Assembly: GCA_963854835.1 (NCBI GenBank)
Contig: OY978526.1
Location: 73,318,418-73,382,417 of the forward strand
DNA: 64,000 bases
Direction of reading: 5' to 3'
Source of the DNA: Megamerina dolium
Lineage: Eukaryota; Arthropoda; Insecta; Diptera; Megamerinidae
Part shown: one piece after another, positions 33,400 to 45,449 of the stretch
Layout: each line of letters starts with the position of its first letter
How positions within the stretch are numbered: position 1 is the first letter of the stretch
Made by a program: the position numbers and the translations under genes
Notes under the pieces: generated by a model
The model's input: only the letters and a program-made list of their open reading frames with translations
Database searches by the model: none
Told to the model about the DNA's origin: nothing

Positions 33400-33783
33400 T
33401 TATAAAGTTTCTCTTTTTCACTTATTCTTTAAAATTTGTAAAAATAATAATATTTAATTACTAACATTACACGAGAATTTCATTTATAAAAACTAATATC
33501 CACGATAACCAAGCCGTATTTTTTACAGGTGGTATCACTTGAACAGAAACTTCAATATTCACATTTTTTTGGTTCATGCGGCCAGATCTCAAATTCAGTC
33601 AATGAAACCAATATGCTGCAAAACATACAAAAACAGTTTGCAAGAAATAAGTATAGCTACAACAAAAAATAACATTAGAAGTAGCTCTTAAAGTAGCGCC
33701 ACCTGTAGATCTCATCATTGCGATTTCGTTCTTACTTCTTCTTAGTACTACAATTCACAATAACATAACTATTGACCTGCTTA
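33400..33783. promoter_or_regulatory. Upstream region of SF3A3
   Basis: Non-coding DNA before the minus-strand ATG. No TATA box or CAGCTG motif was found. The boundaries of the promoter are not visible. Confidence 0.3.
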
Positions 33784-34353
33784 TAGCCTAGACAGATGGC
33801 AGCCTAATTCCGGATTACCGAGTTAATTCGAATTAACTCGGGCATTAAAAAATAAAATAAATATGTAGCTTCTCTTCCATTACTGTTGTGCGTCTTAAAT
33901 TTTGGACAGTATTAGAAGGGACATACTTATTTTAGCCGGTTCCGAACGGCAGAACACTTGTGACATCACTTTTTCTGAGCTTTGTCACAGAGTTCTTTTA
34001 GAAGCTTTTTCATGGCAAGTTGTTATTGTCGGAAGAATTGCCAATTGCTTGCCGACAGGTGGGTACCATTCGAAAGAAAAATCTTATCGATATTAAATTT
34101 GTTATGCATCAGCCGGGGATTGAACCACGACCTACAGATCAGAAGGCGAACACACTAACCACTGAGCTACAGCACACATCACGAGAGTGATAGATGACCG
34201 AAATTGATAGTGATAGTAATGTAAGTGAGCAGACCTAATAAAACAGCAATCAGCCGTTTAGTTAATCCGCAATACTGCCGTCTGTCAGGTTATTATCTTA
34301 ATCGGATTAAGTGCGCCGGTAATCCGGAATTAGGCTGCCGTCTGTCTAGGCTA
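33784..34353. mobile_element. Harbinger-like MITE, copy 1, carrying a nested SINE
   Basis: Termini TAGCCTAGACAGATGGCAGC and its near-exact inverse (GCTGCCGTCTGTCTAGGCTA) are flanked by TTA on each side. Internal sequence matches the copy at 48973 in inverted order. A 3-bp TTA duplication suggests PIF/Harbinger; there is no transposase. The SINE at 33857-34175 is inserted in it. Confidence 0.7.
33857..34175 (-). mobile_element. SINE, tail partly deleted, nested in the MITE
   Basis: Almost identical to the copy at 25411 over body and head, but the hairpin part of tail A is missing: TAAATATGTA runs straight into GCTTCTCTTCC. The head is complete with intact promoter boxes. The small ORF at 33902 is not a gene. 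Confidence 0.85.
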
Positions 34354-34549
34354 TTACAGGAATACAATTTTCGTAAAAAACAAAACGTCTACACAGCAAC
34401 TATAGCTGCATTCTTTTTTAAGCGGGTTGCAAAAGAACAACACGCATATAATTTCCCTTATAAGCTTCATTCTTTTGCAACAACAAAAATTAACGACGTC
34501 ACTTATTTTAAGCGAGTTCAATTGAACTCGCCTTTATTTTAAACGACCA
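34354..34549. repeat. Palindrome-rich repeat DNA
   Basis: Contains the perfect 20-bp palindrome GCGAGTTCAATTGAACTCGC at 34512-34531, and AAGCGGGTTGCAAAAGAAC at about 34420, which resembles a segment at about 35086. Probably debris of a foldback element. Confidence 0.45.
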
Positions 34550-34799
34550 GAGTTATGGGGTTGCAAAGTAAAAAAAATTGGGAAATTTCAACAACACATC
34601 AAATTATTGTAAATATAAACAAAAATAAGCAAAATAAAGCAAGTGCCAATAAAAGTTTACTTTAAATAAACGAATATATTTACCACAGATTCCGCAGAAT
34701 TGCTTTTTTTTAAATATTATTTCATTCATAAATTTCACGAACAACCCTACATAGCCTATTCACAATAGTGCTGATTTTTACTTTGCAACCCTATAACTC
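34550..34799. mobile_element. MITE-like 250-bp inverted-repeat element
   Basis: GAGTTATGGGGTTGCAAAGT at the left end is mirrored at the right end (complement of GAGTTATAGGGTTGCAAAGT) with one mismatch. The interior is AT-rich and non-coding. Confidence 0.6.
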
Positions 34800-34803
34800 A
34801 ATT

Positions 34804-34985
34804 CGCTTATAGGCTAGACAGACGGCAGCGTTAATCCGGATTACCGGCGCACTTAATCCGAATAAAATATTGCAGTGTTGCCATCGCAAATTACGCTATT
34901 CCTCTTTTGTAACCAGTTAATGCCCGAGTTAATTTGAATTAAATCGTTAATCCGGACTAAAGCTGGCGGCTGTCAGCGCTATTAA
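34804..34985. mobile_element. Harbinger-like MITE, copy 3 (internally deleted)
   Basis: Starts GGCTAGACAGACGGCAGCGT just after TTATA and ends GGCGGCTGTCAGCGCTA, flanked by TTA. The left 60 bp match copy 2, then the sequence jumps to the right part (GCAGTGTTGCCATCGCA), as in a deletion derivative. Confidence 0.6.
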
Positions 34986-36500
34986 AATATAAGCGAGTTA
35001 AATTAAACTCGCTTAAATAAGCTACGGCGCTTATTTTTGTTCTTGCTTTGCATGCAATTCGATAAAAAAGCGAGTGTTGTTTTGTAACTCGCGTGCAAAA
35101 GAACGCAGCTTATTTTATGTATAGAATTGACAAAAACGCTAAAATCCTTGCTACTTTGTTTAAAAATTGAAAATGTTTAATATGTTGAGTCTGAAGGCAT
35201 AATTGAAACCCGGCTTAAATTTAATATTGGTATTTGTCCCTTGAGTATGATATACCAAGGGACAAATGAGAGCGCATAACATCCATTCCTGCGACAACTG
35301 TTTCTGGTGTGATATCACCGTTTCTGGCATTGTAAACCGATACCAACAGACATTTTTTTGAGTTTATTCACCTTATATACATTTTTATACCTTCTTATAT
35401 ATTCTATTACAACTATTTCAAAAAAGTTTTTCGAATCACAAAATATTTACATTTACACTTGAATGTATTTTAATTTTATTACTAGCTAATATTATTTGAC
35501 ACTAGTACATTTATTAGATATGTTATTATAAATGCAAAAAATTTTAGTTCTAATGAACTAAAACCGAGACAATTGTCAAAATATTCTACATATGTCAAAA
35601 TTGATTGTCGGTTGTAATGCAAATATTGCTTGTGTTTTTCCATCAATCTTTCGCTGAAAGTCTGCATCGACTATAGCGAAATTACAATAAATTTACAATT
35701 CCAATTGATAAATTAACATGCAACTACAAAAACGAAGAAGAATATGAGATATTGGCACGTAAACAAATATTGCAGAAATAACCCATACGAAAGATATGTT
35801 GCAAAATAAATTAAATTTGACTATTATTTCTTATTTCTAATTAGTTATTAAAAATTTTTTTTTGGATTTGAAATAAAATGATTCCAATTTGATAATAAGA
35901 ATTTGTCAATTTCAAGAACAAATTAATTCTTGCCCTTGTCATATGGGTTTTCTTATTAAAAGTACGAACTGATGCAGTTCTACAATTTGAGAAGACTCTG
36001 TATCTGCAGATAGTTCTTTTACAAAATTATTCACAATAGAAGTTGGATCCTAATATTTTGATTGATTGTGTTGTGTGCATAGTTAATTTTAAAAAGTATG
36101 AAATTAATATTATCTAAATTTAGTGCAATTTACTTTTGAGGAATATTATTTATCATATTCATTTTGTGTAATAGACATATTATCGCTAATATTGAACGTA
36201 GCAAATAATTAAATTTTACATACACATTTCTGATTAATTAATGGATATGGCAATATTTAACCCTCAAAATGCAACACTACTAATTCACATCTGCCAATGA
36301 ATTTCAAAATGGCTGCTCTTGAAAGGAACGAATAGAAAATTTCTGTACAGTGAAGAAGCGTCCGACGGTTTTAATCGGCGTGTGTGTTATTTGATTTTTC
36401 CTTTCAATTAAATAATGAACAATTTTCAATTCATAATTTAAAATGTCTAAATTGAATAGTCGAATAAAATAAGAATAATTACAAATAAATTTATGCGTCT
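34986..36500. other. AT-rich non-coding, palindromes and a hairpin
   Basis: 34991-35014 pairs AAGCGAGTT with AACTCGCTT. 35232-35267 is a perfect 12-bp stem (ATTTGTCCCTTG) with a 12-nt loop. The rest is AT-rich with no recognised gene. Confidence 0.4.
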
Positions 36501-37031
36501 GATGCATTTAATGTTCCTCATAGTGCGATCGAATGGTGTGTAAGTGTTGTAAAAAAGATCAAAAGAAGTAAGATTATGATGGGATTAGCTGATGTGAAAA
36601 TTCTCGAAACAATGTGGTCTTCAGATTGATTATAACTTAAAAAATAATTTTACTTTAATGTAAAACGGCGCTTTGAATTGAAAAATTGCAAATTCATATG
36701 TGGTTTCATCGTCTTTTTTTTGCTTACATTTTGTTGCTGCCGCACTCACTTTTTTATTAGTTTACGTTTTACACCTTCTTTTGTGCGAAAGTGTGCTGCT
36801 GTTGCTATTGTTCGCTTGTCTATGCCCCTGTACAACGTACATACTTGCTTATTGCACTGCTCCGTGTGTTCGTTCATGACACGGCGAATGACAAAATGCA
36901 ATCTCTCAAGCACGACGAATTTAATTAATTTAATTTTAAAGAAAGCCAAAGTGATTAACCAAGAGTGGGTTGTGTGAAGCTAAAATTAACGAGAGCGAAA
37001 AGAAATAGAAAAGTGAGACAACTGCGACAAA
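36501..37031 (+). promoter_or_regulatory. Probable promoter/5' UTR of the gene starting at 37032
   Basis: Less AT-rich than its surroundings and leads directly to an ATG in good fly context. The small ORFs in it (36678, 36746 minus) are not convincing. Confidence 0.3.
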
Positions 37032-37232
37032 ATGGAATTGGAGGAATTGGAGAATTTGACAAAAAGTGACTTTTTGCCACTTATACCGTTAATTAAGCAG
37101 GAGCAAATGGACACAGCAATGCCGGAAGTGGCCTCACAAGAGCATATGCTTTCAACAGGAACTTCAGCGACTACTGCATCGACTTCATCATCGTCGGTCG
37201 TTGGGAATCCCTGTGATAGTGCGGAAAAGCGG
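37032..37232 (+). CDS. Probable first coding exon of an unidentified nuclear protein
   Basis: The ATG sits in GCGACAAAATGG, close to the fly consensus CAAAATG. The exon codes 67 residues (MELEELENLTKSDFLPLIPL...) and ends at CGG|GTAAGTACC, a near-perfect donor, in phase 0. It is acidic and leucine-rich at the start, then Ser/Thr-rich. LIKQEQ contains an I-K-x-E motif of the kind that is SUMOylated in transcription factors. I do not recognise the gene. No continuation exon was found within 27 kb downstream, so either a very long intron follows or the remaining exons are beyond the window. Confidence 0.55.
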
Positions 37233-38324
37233 GTAAGTACCGGATGCGCTCTTCCGTTACCACTAACCGGATACAAACTATTATACCTATATGTATAGTT
37301 TGTTTCGTGTTCGATAACCACCATAATATTTCTAATTGTTATGTATATGGTGGCATAGTTATACACATGAGTATTTACCTATGTATGTATGCATAAATGT
37401 TTACAAAAAAACAAAACAAAAAATACATACCTACATATGTTATATGCATATTTTCCGTAAGTTTTAATAACAAATGCTAATTTCAATGTCTTATTGTTGT
37501 GTGCTAATATTTGTGTGTATGGTTTTGTATAGAGAGAACGACCACCAGAATGGGTTTGATTATAATCGTGCTCGCTTTCGATCACTATGAGTTTTCGTCG
37601 TCGTAGTTCAGATAATCGCGAAAGGCAAACGTGATCCGTGCTGTGCGAAGAATCGTGTGAAACACGAAACCATACGACCGCACGACAACACGACATCACG
37701 ATGTACCCAAACAGACAAGAGCAGAAGAAAAATTTCAATTTTAATACAACCACTCGCTACATATAATAAATATAGTGTGATTAAATAATCCATCAATGTG
37801 TCAGCAGAGAATTGAAAATATATTGTTGTTATTTATTGCAAGTTTCCAAGGCTGGTTAGTGTTTTTCAGCCATTTTGTTAAAAGTCGCAATGATTTCTTA
37901 AAAGGATTAAGAAATTAGCCAATTGCTCCAAGATTTAGCTGTAAAAAGAATTTATAATTTAATTACTTGCATATAAAAAGTATTTTATTACACCGTAGAA
38001 CTCTTTTGTGCATAATACACTTGAGTGGAATCTTTATGATGGACACTTTTTAATAGGTGTGCAAATTGAAACTCGACTCTTGTGTTGATTGCACTAAAAA
38101 ACCTCTCAATCATATCCAATTAGCTCGCTATTAGGTAGGTAGGGTATGTTAACGAATATGTTTATTTGACACTAGTTACAGTAGTAGTAGTAGTAGTTAT
38201 TTATTCTCTCCTATAAGAAATGGGTGTCAATAAGCACCATTATAGTCACATCATTTTAATCTGCTGCTTGAACTATGAATTTTGTTTATTAAACTTTGCT
38301 TGGTTGATTGAAAATTTTTGCCGT
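37233..38324. other. Start of putative long intron
   Basis: AT-rich DNA with no convincing exon. A (TAG)n run is at about 38181-38198. Minus-strand ORFs at 37379 and 37608 have no recognisable domain. Confidence 0.35.
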
Positions 38325-38420
38325 CCTCTAAGAGGGGACACAATTAGACTAGAAAGGCCCGTTGTGATACCACTGAACTTATCTTACACTACTGTTGTGC
38401 ATTATTAAATTTGTACAGTA
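38325..38420 (-). repeat. SINE 3' fragment, tail B type
   Basis: The plus strand shows the complement of tail B (CCTCTAAGAGGGGACAC.., GGCCCGTTGTGATACCACTG) followed by the start of the body (ACTACTGTTGTGCATTATTA). It stops after about 95 bp. Confidence 0.6.
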
Positions 38421-38904
38421 GGCATGATACCGATTCCTTTGGCGCCACGGCGCTAAATAATAACCCTTATTTGTCCGAAGAAGGCGTCGCGACCAACAGT
38501 ATTTCAGCATCAAAGCCTTTGGCATTAACATTGTTTGTATCTGATGAACTAATTAGTAGTTAGTTAGTACGGGGCATTACCTGAATGGCATCGTCGCACC
38601 CGATTACCCTCGGAGCTGCGGCGACGAGATAGAACCAGATTCCATAACTCACCTCTTGTGTAAGTCTCCGGCAATGGATTGCTGCAGAATTATTTATCTG
38701 GGCAGTCATTTCATTCATAACCTCGCCGAGCTGGCTCATTCTTAGCTGGAAAACATTTAATGCTTTAGCCGAAGATCGGGTTGGTGCCTAAGGGAAATGG
38801 GGTATCCCACCTACGGCATCACAATAGGCCTCATTACGCCTAAGTGGGTCTCGGTAATCGGACAGCCGTCTCAACTTAACCTCACAACTTTTCGGGATTC
38901 CCGA
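38421..38904. other. Unassigned non-coding sequence
   Basis: Somewhat less AT-rich than its neighbours, which suggests another mobile-element remnant (for example around 38590-38830), but no domain is recognisable. Confidence 0.3.
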
Positions 38905-39710
38905 GGCAAAATACTTACAGGAACGTGTATCAAATCGTGGAGCCAAAGGAATTGGAATTGTGCCGGGACGTACTTATATTAGAATTTCCCAATGGCATAA
39001 CTCCTGAGCATTGTTACATATCGCTTTAAGAAACTTCTCTATGGCAAATTGTTGCTGCCGAAAAAATTGTCAATTACTTGGAGAGAGAAGGGCATCGTTC
39101 GAAAAAACAAATCTTTCTGATATTTTATTTGATTCTTCATCTGGGGATCAAATCCAAAACCTATGGCTACCTACGGCAAAATACTAACAGGAACGTGTGT
39201 CAAATCGTGACGCCAAAGAAATTGGAATTGTGCCGGGACCTACTTATATTAGCATTTCCCAATGGCATAACTCCTGAGCATTGTTACATATCGCTTTAAG
39301 AAACTTCTCTATGGCAAATTGTTGCTGCCGAAAAATTTGTCAATTACTTGGAGAGAGAAGGGCATCATTCGAAAAAACAAATCTTTCTGATATTTTATTT
39401 GATTCTTCATCTGGGGATCAAATCCAAAACCTATGGCTACCTACGGCAAAATACTAACAGGAACGTGTGTCAAATCGTGACGCCAAAGAAATTGGAATTG
39501 TGCCGGGACCTACTTATATTAGCATTTCCCAATGGCATAACTCCTGAGCATTGTTACATATCGCTTTAAGAAACTTCTCTATGGCAAATTGTTGCTGCCG
39601 AAAAATTTGTCAATTACTTGGAGAGAGAAGGGCATCATTCGAAAAAACAAATCTTTCTGATATTTTATTCGATTCTTCATCTGGGTATCAAATCCAAAAC
39701 CTACGGCTCA
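38905..39710. repeat. 270-bp tandem array built from SINE body sequence
   Basis: Three head-to-tail copies begin at 38905, 39175 and 39445 (GGCAAAATACT...). Copies 2 and 3 are almost identical, giving identical 73-residue shadow ORFs at 39078 and 39348. About 200 bp of each unit aligns with the SINE body on the minus strand, from CCTACTTATATTAGC through ATGGCAAATTGTTGCTGCCG to the head part CTGGGGATCAAATCC. Confidence 0.85.
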
Positions 39711-39744
39711 AAAGAACAACGCATTAACGCACTAACGAACTACA

Positions 39745-40320
39745 TGTTCAGGTTCGAAATTGTATAAATGCAGTGGAAGCGGCCATCAAAAGCCATACTT
39801 ATGACAGCTCTCCAGGTCCGCTCGAGCCACTTTGGTGCAACTAAGATCTTGGGTGGAGCATTTATATGAACTGCTATATGGCTACATTGGCTGACTGATG
39901 CCATTACAAACCGATGCCTTCTGCGCCCAGAAAGCCCGCATGATACTCGGCATCTGTTCGCCTGCCTCAGAAGGCCTACCCGACTGGCGACTTCCACATT
40001 ATGGACGCACCCTCTGGAGACTTGAACTGGTTGATGTAAACGAATTGTAACTAGCATGCAATGCTTCTTCGTGCTTATGAAACTATTTTCTGTCACAACA
40101 ACAACAACTACGAGCCCAGCATTTATGCACACAATAAAGAAAAACTTTGGGGAATTTAAAATACCGGAACATCTGCTAAAGTCGATTAGGGTAGGATCTA
40201 TACTAAATTTCCTTATGGATGCTGGATTTAGAGAAATACTCTAGTCCATGATAGGGTGTACAGTAGGCCTAGGGTCGCAGTGCAAATCAACCATCTAATA
40301 ATAATAATAATAACAACAAC
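39745..40320 (+). pseudogene. LINE 3' remnant with (TAA)n tail
   Basis: Plus-strand translation gives pieces typical of LINE C-termini: HLFACLRRPTRLATSTLWTH (39945-40005), then FKIPEHLLKSIRVGSILNFLMDAGFREIL ending at the stop at 40242-40244. The 3' UTR has TAGGGTCGCAGTGCA at about 40270, like the LINE at 19692, and ends with (TAA)n at about 40297-40315. It is probably two joined fragments. I-like clade is inferred from the tail. Confidence 0.6.
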
Positions 40321-42475
40321 TACATGTTTAGCGATCTCAAAAACATTTCAGAACCTTCAAGAGAACTCACATGAATATTTTAAAATCTTCCGAGTTATTG
40401 GTGACTTGTTGGAATAGGTCCAGTAGCTGCTCATGAGCTTAAAATGGGAATCAGTAGCACTAGAGATTGCACAAAATGCAAGAAACAAGCTTCAGAAAAG
40501 CTCAACAACGGCTCCTATCCCTAGAAAACCAAAAATCCTGATACCCTACATTTCAGGAAACTGTAAGAAGTAGGCCGTTACTTCTCCATTTACATTTACC
40601 AACAGTACTGGCATTCCCAGGGGTAGCTACTATCGTGAATATTAAAAGAACACCCGTCTCATATCGCTAAGAACCTTGTAGGTCTCTGTAGGCGAGCTCC
40701 GGCCTTTCAATAGCATCCAATAATTGACAAAATTCCTTAGATTGTAATGGTGACTACTTTAATTATTAAATTTTGTATCAAGTATTTGTTGAAAAAAGTG
40801 GAATTTGACAACAAAAAAAAAAGGTCGCGTTCAAATTATTAATATTTTACATGCACAATCATAATTTCATCATGGATCTGAATACGTTTGGATTTTTATT
40901 TTTATTTTTTTTTTTCATTATATTACTTGATGACTTTGTAACAAAAAAACCTTAAATGTCATTATTGCGTCACCTCTAATGACGCTTCCAAAAAAAAAAA
41001 AAAAAAAAAACTTTTTTCTTTTTAAGAAAATGAACACTAAGATGACTTAATCCGATAAGCGATTACGTTGCATGGACTAACTCTTGGAGCATACCATTTT
41101 TGACATGGGTGCGTCAATGAAAAGCACTACGAAATGTAATAATGTGTATAACTGAAACAAATGATTGGAGATTTTATAGAATACGACGATGCTTGAGTTG
41201 TGAAGGGGGGAAACTAGATACATATGAAACCACATTTTTTAATTACAATTATACAAAAGAGGCAACTATAAATCCTCATTGTGGTTTGTAGATAGGGGTG
41301 GTACATGTATGTTTGTGTGTATGCGGTCAGAATAACCCGTCGCTCTAGAGAAAATGTATAACAAATCGGTTTAAATATCAAATTCAGCTACACATAGCAT
41401 GACTTCTGTGCACGAACTTATAAATAATGGTCACCAAGAGTAAGCTGTGCGTCAAGCTGTGAACATAAAGACCAAGCGAGTATTTGAACTGATCTGCCGA
41501 ACGGACAGTCGACGAGCCGAACGACCAGCCGACGACCAAATAATCCAAACAACCAACCAACCAACCATCCGAAAGCAAACCCGTCTCGTCCGTTGTTTTG
41601 CGGTTTATTTTACAATTCTTTGATTATATTAAATATTGTAGTGGTAGTAGTAGTGGAAATGTTGTTGCTGGTTGCATTATTGCTCCGTAAAAAATTGTAC
41701 TCGCATACACATATAAACATTTTGTGGTCGAATCGAGCATTGTAAATGCTGAAAGACTAAGCCGATGCTACGAATATATGTATATATTATATATGCAAGG
41801 TAGATATAAATTTATATTGCTTCGGTAAAACCATATTATTTTTCTGAAATTTTACGGTCTAATCTTTGTGTGATTATAGGCTTAGCTTTAGGGGTGTGTG
41901 TATGTGTGTGTTTGTGTGAATTTATGTATATTTAAATAAGATTGCACATAAATTCGCTTGAGTACATAGCATTTAATGCTTTATTCGCAGAAAGAGGAGT
42001 CATGTTTTAAATTAGCCATTCCATTAAAAAATTATGATTGTAAATTTATGGTTCATACCTAAAATATTATGGGCAAAACTTGAAAAGGATACGACCATGG
42101 TATGATAGTTAACATCCTTTTATGCTTGAATGCTATAAGTTGACTTAAAAGACCGGCCTGTAGCAGCAGCCAAGTGCTCAGAAAATATAGTCGTAATATG
42201 ATGATATTACATTTTGCAGTCTATTCATTAAAATTTAATTTTGCACTTTTCCCATTTAGTAGGATTTATTTTTGCTCTATTACAAAGGCAGCAATTCAGC
42301 AAATTTTTATTTCATAATCATATCAGTCTGAAATTGTACCAATTGACCGGTGGACTGCTGCACGAAACGGATTAATCAAAATGGAAGCTTGAAGTCGTAA
42401 ATATCTATTTTTCGGTGACACAGGCCAAAGCCGGACGTCCGACGGAGCAGAGCACTCACATTCCATTGATTTTAG
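40321..42475. other. Non-coding; traces of LINE, poly(A), GGTCG-rich tract
   Basis: 40380-40560 contains a weak LINE-like Cys segment (CTKCKKQ). A 20-bp A-run is at 40990-41010. 41490-41590 is rich in CGACCA/CCAAC motifs, unlike the AT-rich surroundings. No exon was identified. Confidence 0.35.
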
Positions 42476-43270
42476 GTCGTTGAATCCAAGGTCGTTGTTG
42501 GACTTCCAACATCACACTCAGTTTTCTTTCTAATCTCAAAAATATAGTTATTTTTTTTTGCGAGTCTTGTTTTCTTAATTTTGGATAGCCTGAGTGCGAG
42601 TCCAGAGTCGGACTTCTGCCGTTTAATCAGGCTTCATTCTAAACTAATAGAAAGCATAGTTTTTGTTGTTTTTACAGGTTTTTTGAGCTTAAGCTTCAAA
42701 CCGACCAAAGCATTCAGATTTAGCGACCCAAAATCTATAGCATAATACTACTTTGGTTCCTCACACATCAATCTTTTTTGTGAGAGCTATTATAAACCAA
42801 ACTAAAGTAATCATAATCGATGGATTTTGGGTTGCTGAATACGAAAGAATTTCCGTCATCAGTCCCTGATTTCTTTCTAACCTTCGTTTTGTTATTTTTG
42901 CAGATTTTTAGAGGATAAAAATCAACCTGATTGGGATGCTAGAAATATGACCACAGATTCGGACTCAGCAACCCACAATCTATAGAATATGACTACTTTG
43001 GTGCTGTCATGGCCCAAACCAGATTGGTCATATTACATATTTCGTATTCAGCGCCTCAAACTCCTTTCTTTCTAGCCCGAAAAACATTTTTTTCTAATAT
43101 TTCTGCAGATGTTTTAAGGTTAAAATCAAACCTCGACATACAATCCATGGAATGTTAATTACATTTATTTGTGGGGCTGAATATTCAATTGATTTCGAGT
43201 CACTGGCACAAATCTGTGGTCGGACTTCCGCCATCACCCTTAGGCTTCCTTCTAACCTTTAAATCGTTAT
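42476..43270. repeat. Degenerate tandem repeat, units of about 180-240 bp
   Basis: The order GGTCG/GGGTTGCTGAAT, TTCCG(C/T)CATCA, TTTCTTTCTAACCT, a short pyrimidine-rich stretch, CAGATTTTT and then ACCCA(A/C)AATCTATAG recurs, with TTCTTTCTAA-like marks near 42523, 42871, 43065 and 43245. The same motifs occur at 56813-57130. Confidence 0.5.
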
Positions 43271-44248
43271 TATTGCTATTTTTCCACGTATTTTTGAAAT
43301 GAGAAAGAAACTTTAACGTGAAGATTCACACCACTCGTCAACAAAAGCTAGAAAGTATATTTGCGCATCTTTTGAAAGGCACATCGATATTTCGCCCATT
43401 TTGAACGAGCAGTTATTATTTAACAATTGTTCATTGTGAGTCAGTGTGAGTGTTTTATATTAAATCGATAAAATCACGTATCGAACTGTTATTGAATATT
43501 TATTTTTGTAAGGCAATATTCCTACAGAAAGCAAATGCAAATTGTACCATGTGAACGGGAACTATGCCATAATTTACCATAGTGAAATATTTATTATACA
43601 GCTGAATTTAAACCTGCCCGTACCGGTTAGGAAGATGAAGAACATTACGGACGTTCAAAAACTTCAACCACTGATAAGCGGTTCAACACAAATGCTGCAA
43701 GACAATCGTGGCGAGAGATAGCCGAGGCTATGAATATGTCCAAAAAAAGCTGAGAAAGCTGTTTGGGTGTTGGGTGCATATAAAAATTACTGACGAAACA
43801 GTGGATTGCGAAGTCGTAACCAGCTCCAAACTGTTTTTTTTTGGCTGAGTAAGCGATTTGAACAGTTTTTTCGATAGTTATGGATTTACTTTAATCAATT
43901 GTCTGCAAAAACCGTCCATATTTGCAAAAAAAAAAAAAATACCAAAAAAACCCTTATTAATGTCTCAAACATTAGCACCTTTCATTCTTGACCAATTTTT
44001 GCTATAAATGTGTAGATTGGTAAGACAGAGAATTTATCCTTGAATTGCATTGTCTGCGGCTAATACTATGATTACTCCTTTGTCTCACTACTCGTTGTGA
44101 ACACACCTGCAACAAAACCTAATTATAATTGTACCTATTATACTATTGTTTCTTAAATTCCTTTGTTTGCGCCTTAACACATATTACTATATTGTTTCTG
44201 CTAGTCTACATACAGCAAAATTTAATAATAATTAGTTCAATTATACCA
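43271..44248. other. Non-coding, nothing recognised
   Basis: AT-rich with an A-run at 43926-43939. A segment at 43600-43800 is less AT-rich and may be transposon debris, but no family can be named. Confidence 0.3.
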
Positions 44249-44562
44249 CATGTAGGTTGTGGGTTCAATCCCCGGCTGAAGTACAACTTTAATATTGAAA
44301 AGATTTTTCTTTCGACCCGTACCCACCTGTCGGCAAGAAATTGGCAATTCTTCCGACAGTAATAATTTGCCATGAAAACGCTTTTAAAAGAACTCTATGA
44401 GAAAGCTCAGGAAAAGTGTTGTCGCAAGATTTCTGCCGTTCGGAATCGGCTAATACAAGTAGGTCCCTTCTAAAATTGTCTTAAATTTAGCACGCACAAC
44501 AGTGCTGGAAGAGAAGCTCGGCCAAAAGATCCTATGGGGCCTATAAGTGCCACATAAAAAAA
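44249..44562 (+). repeat. SINE, tail A, truncated inside the tRNA head
   Basis: Begins at GTAGGTTGTGGGTTCAATCC, so the B box is present but the A box is lost. The body is complete, and the tail (GATCCTATGGGGCCTATAAG, TGCCACAT) ends in an A-rich rather than T-rich run. Confidence 0.8.
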
Positions 44563-45064
44563 ATACCTCATTATTGGTCAAATTTTCTTAAATTTCTTTT
44601 CCTGCGCATCATGTTTTCATACCTGTCCCATGAAAATATTGAACTCAGTTTTTTTTACTACGAATCCCTAGAATTCTACAACACTACAATCGAGTATTTT
44701 ATAGCCGAATGAGATGACTATATTTCAGATTAAAATCATTTCGAAAATGAAAATATCCCCCATCTCAACTATAAACTATTGATAGAAATAATTTTTTGCT
44801 TGCCATATTTTCCTTAAGTCAAACCAATATCGATTAATTTCTTTCACAATGTCCAAACTCGGTGATTTTCGACGAAAATTTTTATGATTTCTTTGACTTT
44901 GCATTTTCATCCTTTGAAGTCAATTTAAGAATAGGGAATTTGTCAATCAATCAATCAAAAGAGAGCGTGACGTTGGAGCAAGGACAAAAGCCTTGTTCAT
45001 CAAATGGACCACGCGAAACCATACTGAAGTATGTTAGAAGATATAAGCCCTACGGCTGATATCT
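44563..45064. other. Non-coding, nothing recognised
   Basis: AT-rich. The small ORF at 44862 is not supported. Confidence 0.3.
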
Positions 45065-45384
45065 CTGAGGACCAACCACAAGTGTTATGGGTACTGCGAC
45101 CATACGAGGTCTTTTGTACCCATGCCCGGCTACGACACTAGAATCTCCTCTACCTTTTTAATAAACGTTAGAATTGATCCTGTCGGAACTTTTAATTATT
45201 GAATTTGGTGTTAGGAAACTCAGCTAAAAATGTTTGAAGCAAAGCCTGGCCAAGGCTGGGCATTCGCAAAAGATGTGGATCGTTGTTTCATCGTCCTCCA
45301 GCCAGAGTCTACACTCTGTGTCAGAGGATAATTTCAACAGTTATGTCCTGAGAGATAGCCGATTACTAGGCGTAGATTTGTTCT

Positions 45385-45449
45385 AAAATAAATAAATATG
45401 TGACACTTAAAGCCCCAAAGAGTTCATTGGCCGAGCTTCTTTGTTCTGC
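45385..45449 (-). mobile_element. Very short 5'-truncated SINE (tail A only) with 12-bp duplication
   Basis: Only the last 65 bp or so of the SINE are present. TAGATTTGTTCT flanks it at 45373-45384 and 45450-45461. The retained part is the T-rich-tail end, as expected when reverse transcription starts at the 3' end and aborts. Confidence 0.85.

Noticed and set aside
36678..36977. 99-codon cysteine-rich ORF upstream of 37032
   Set aside because: No recognisable domain; it lies in the presumed promoter/5' UTR and overlaps an equally open antisense frame.
39078..39569. Two identical 73-codon ORFs as a duplicated gene
   Set aside because: They are translations of the 270-bp tandem repeat derived from a SINE.
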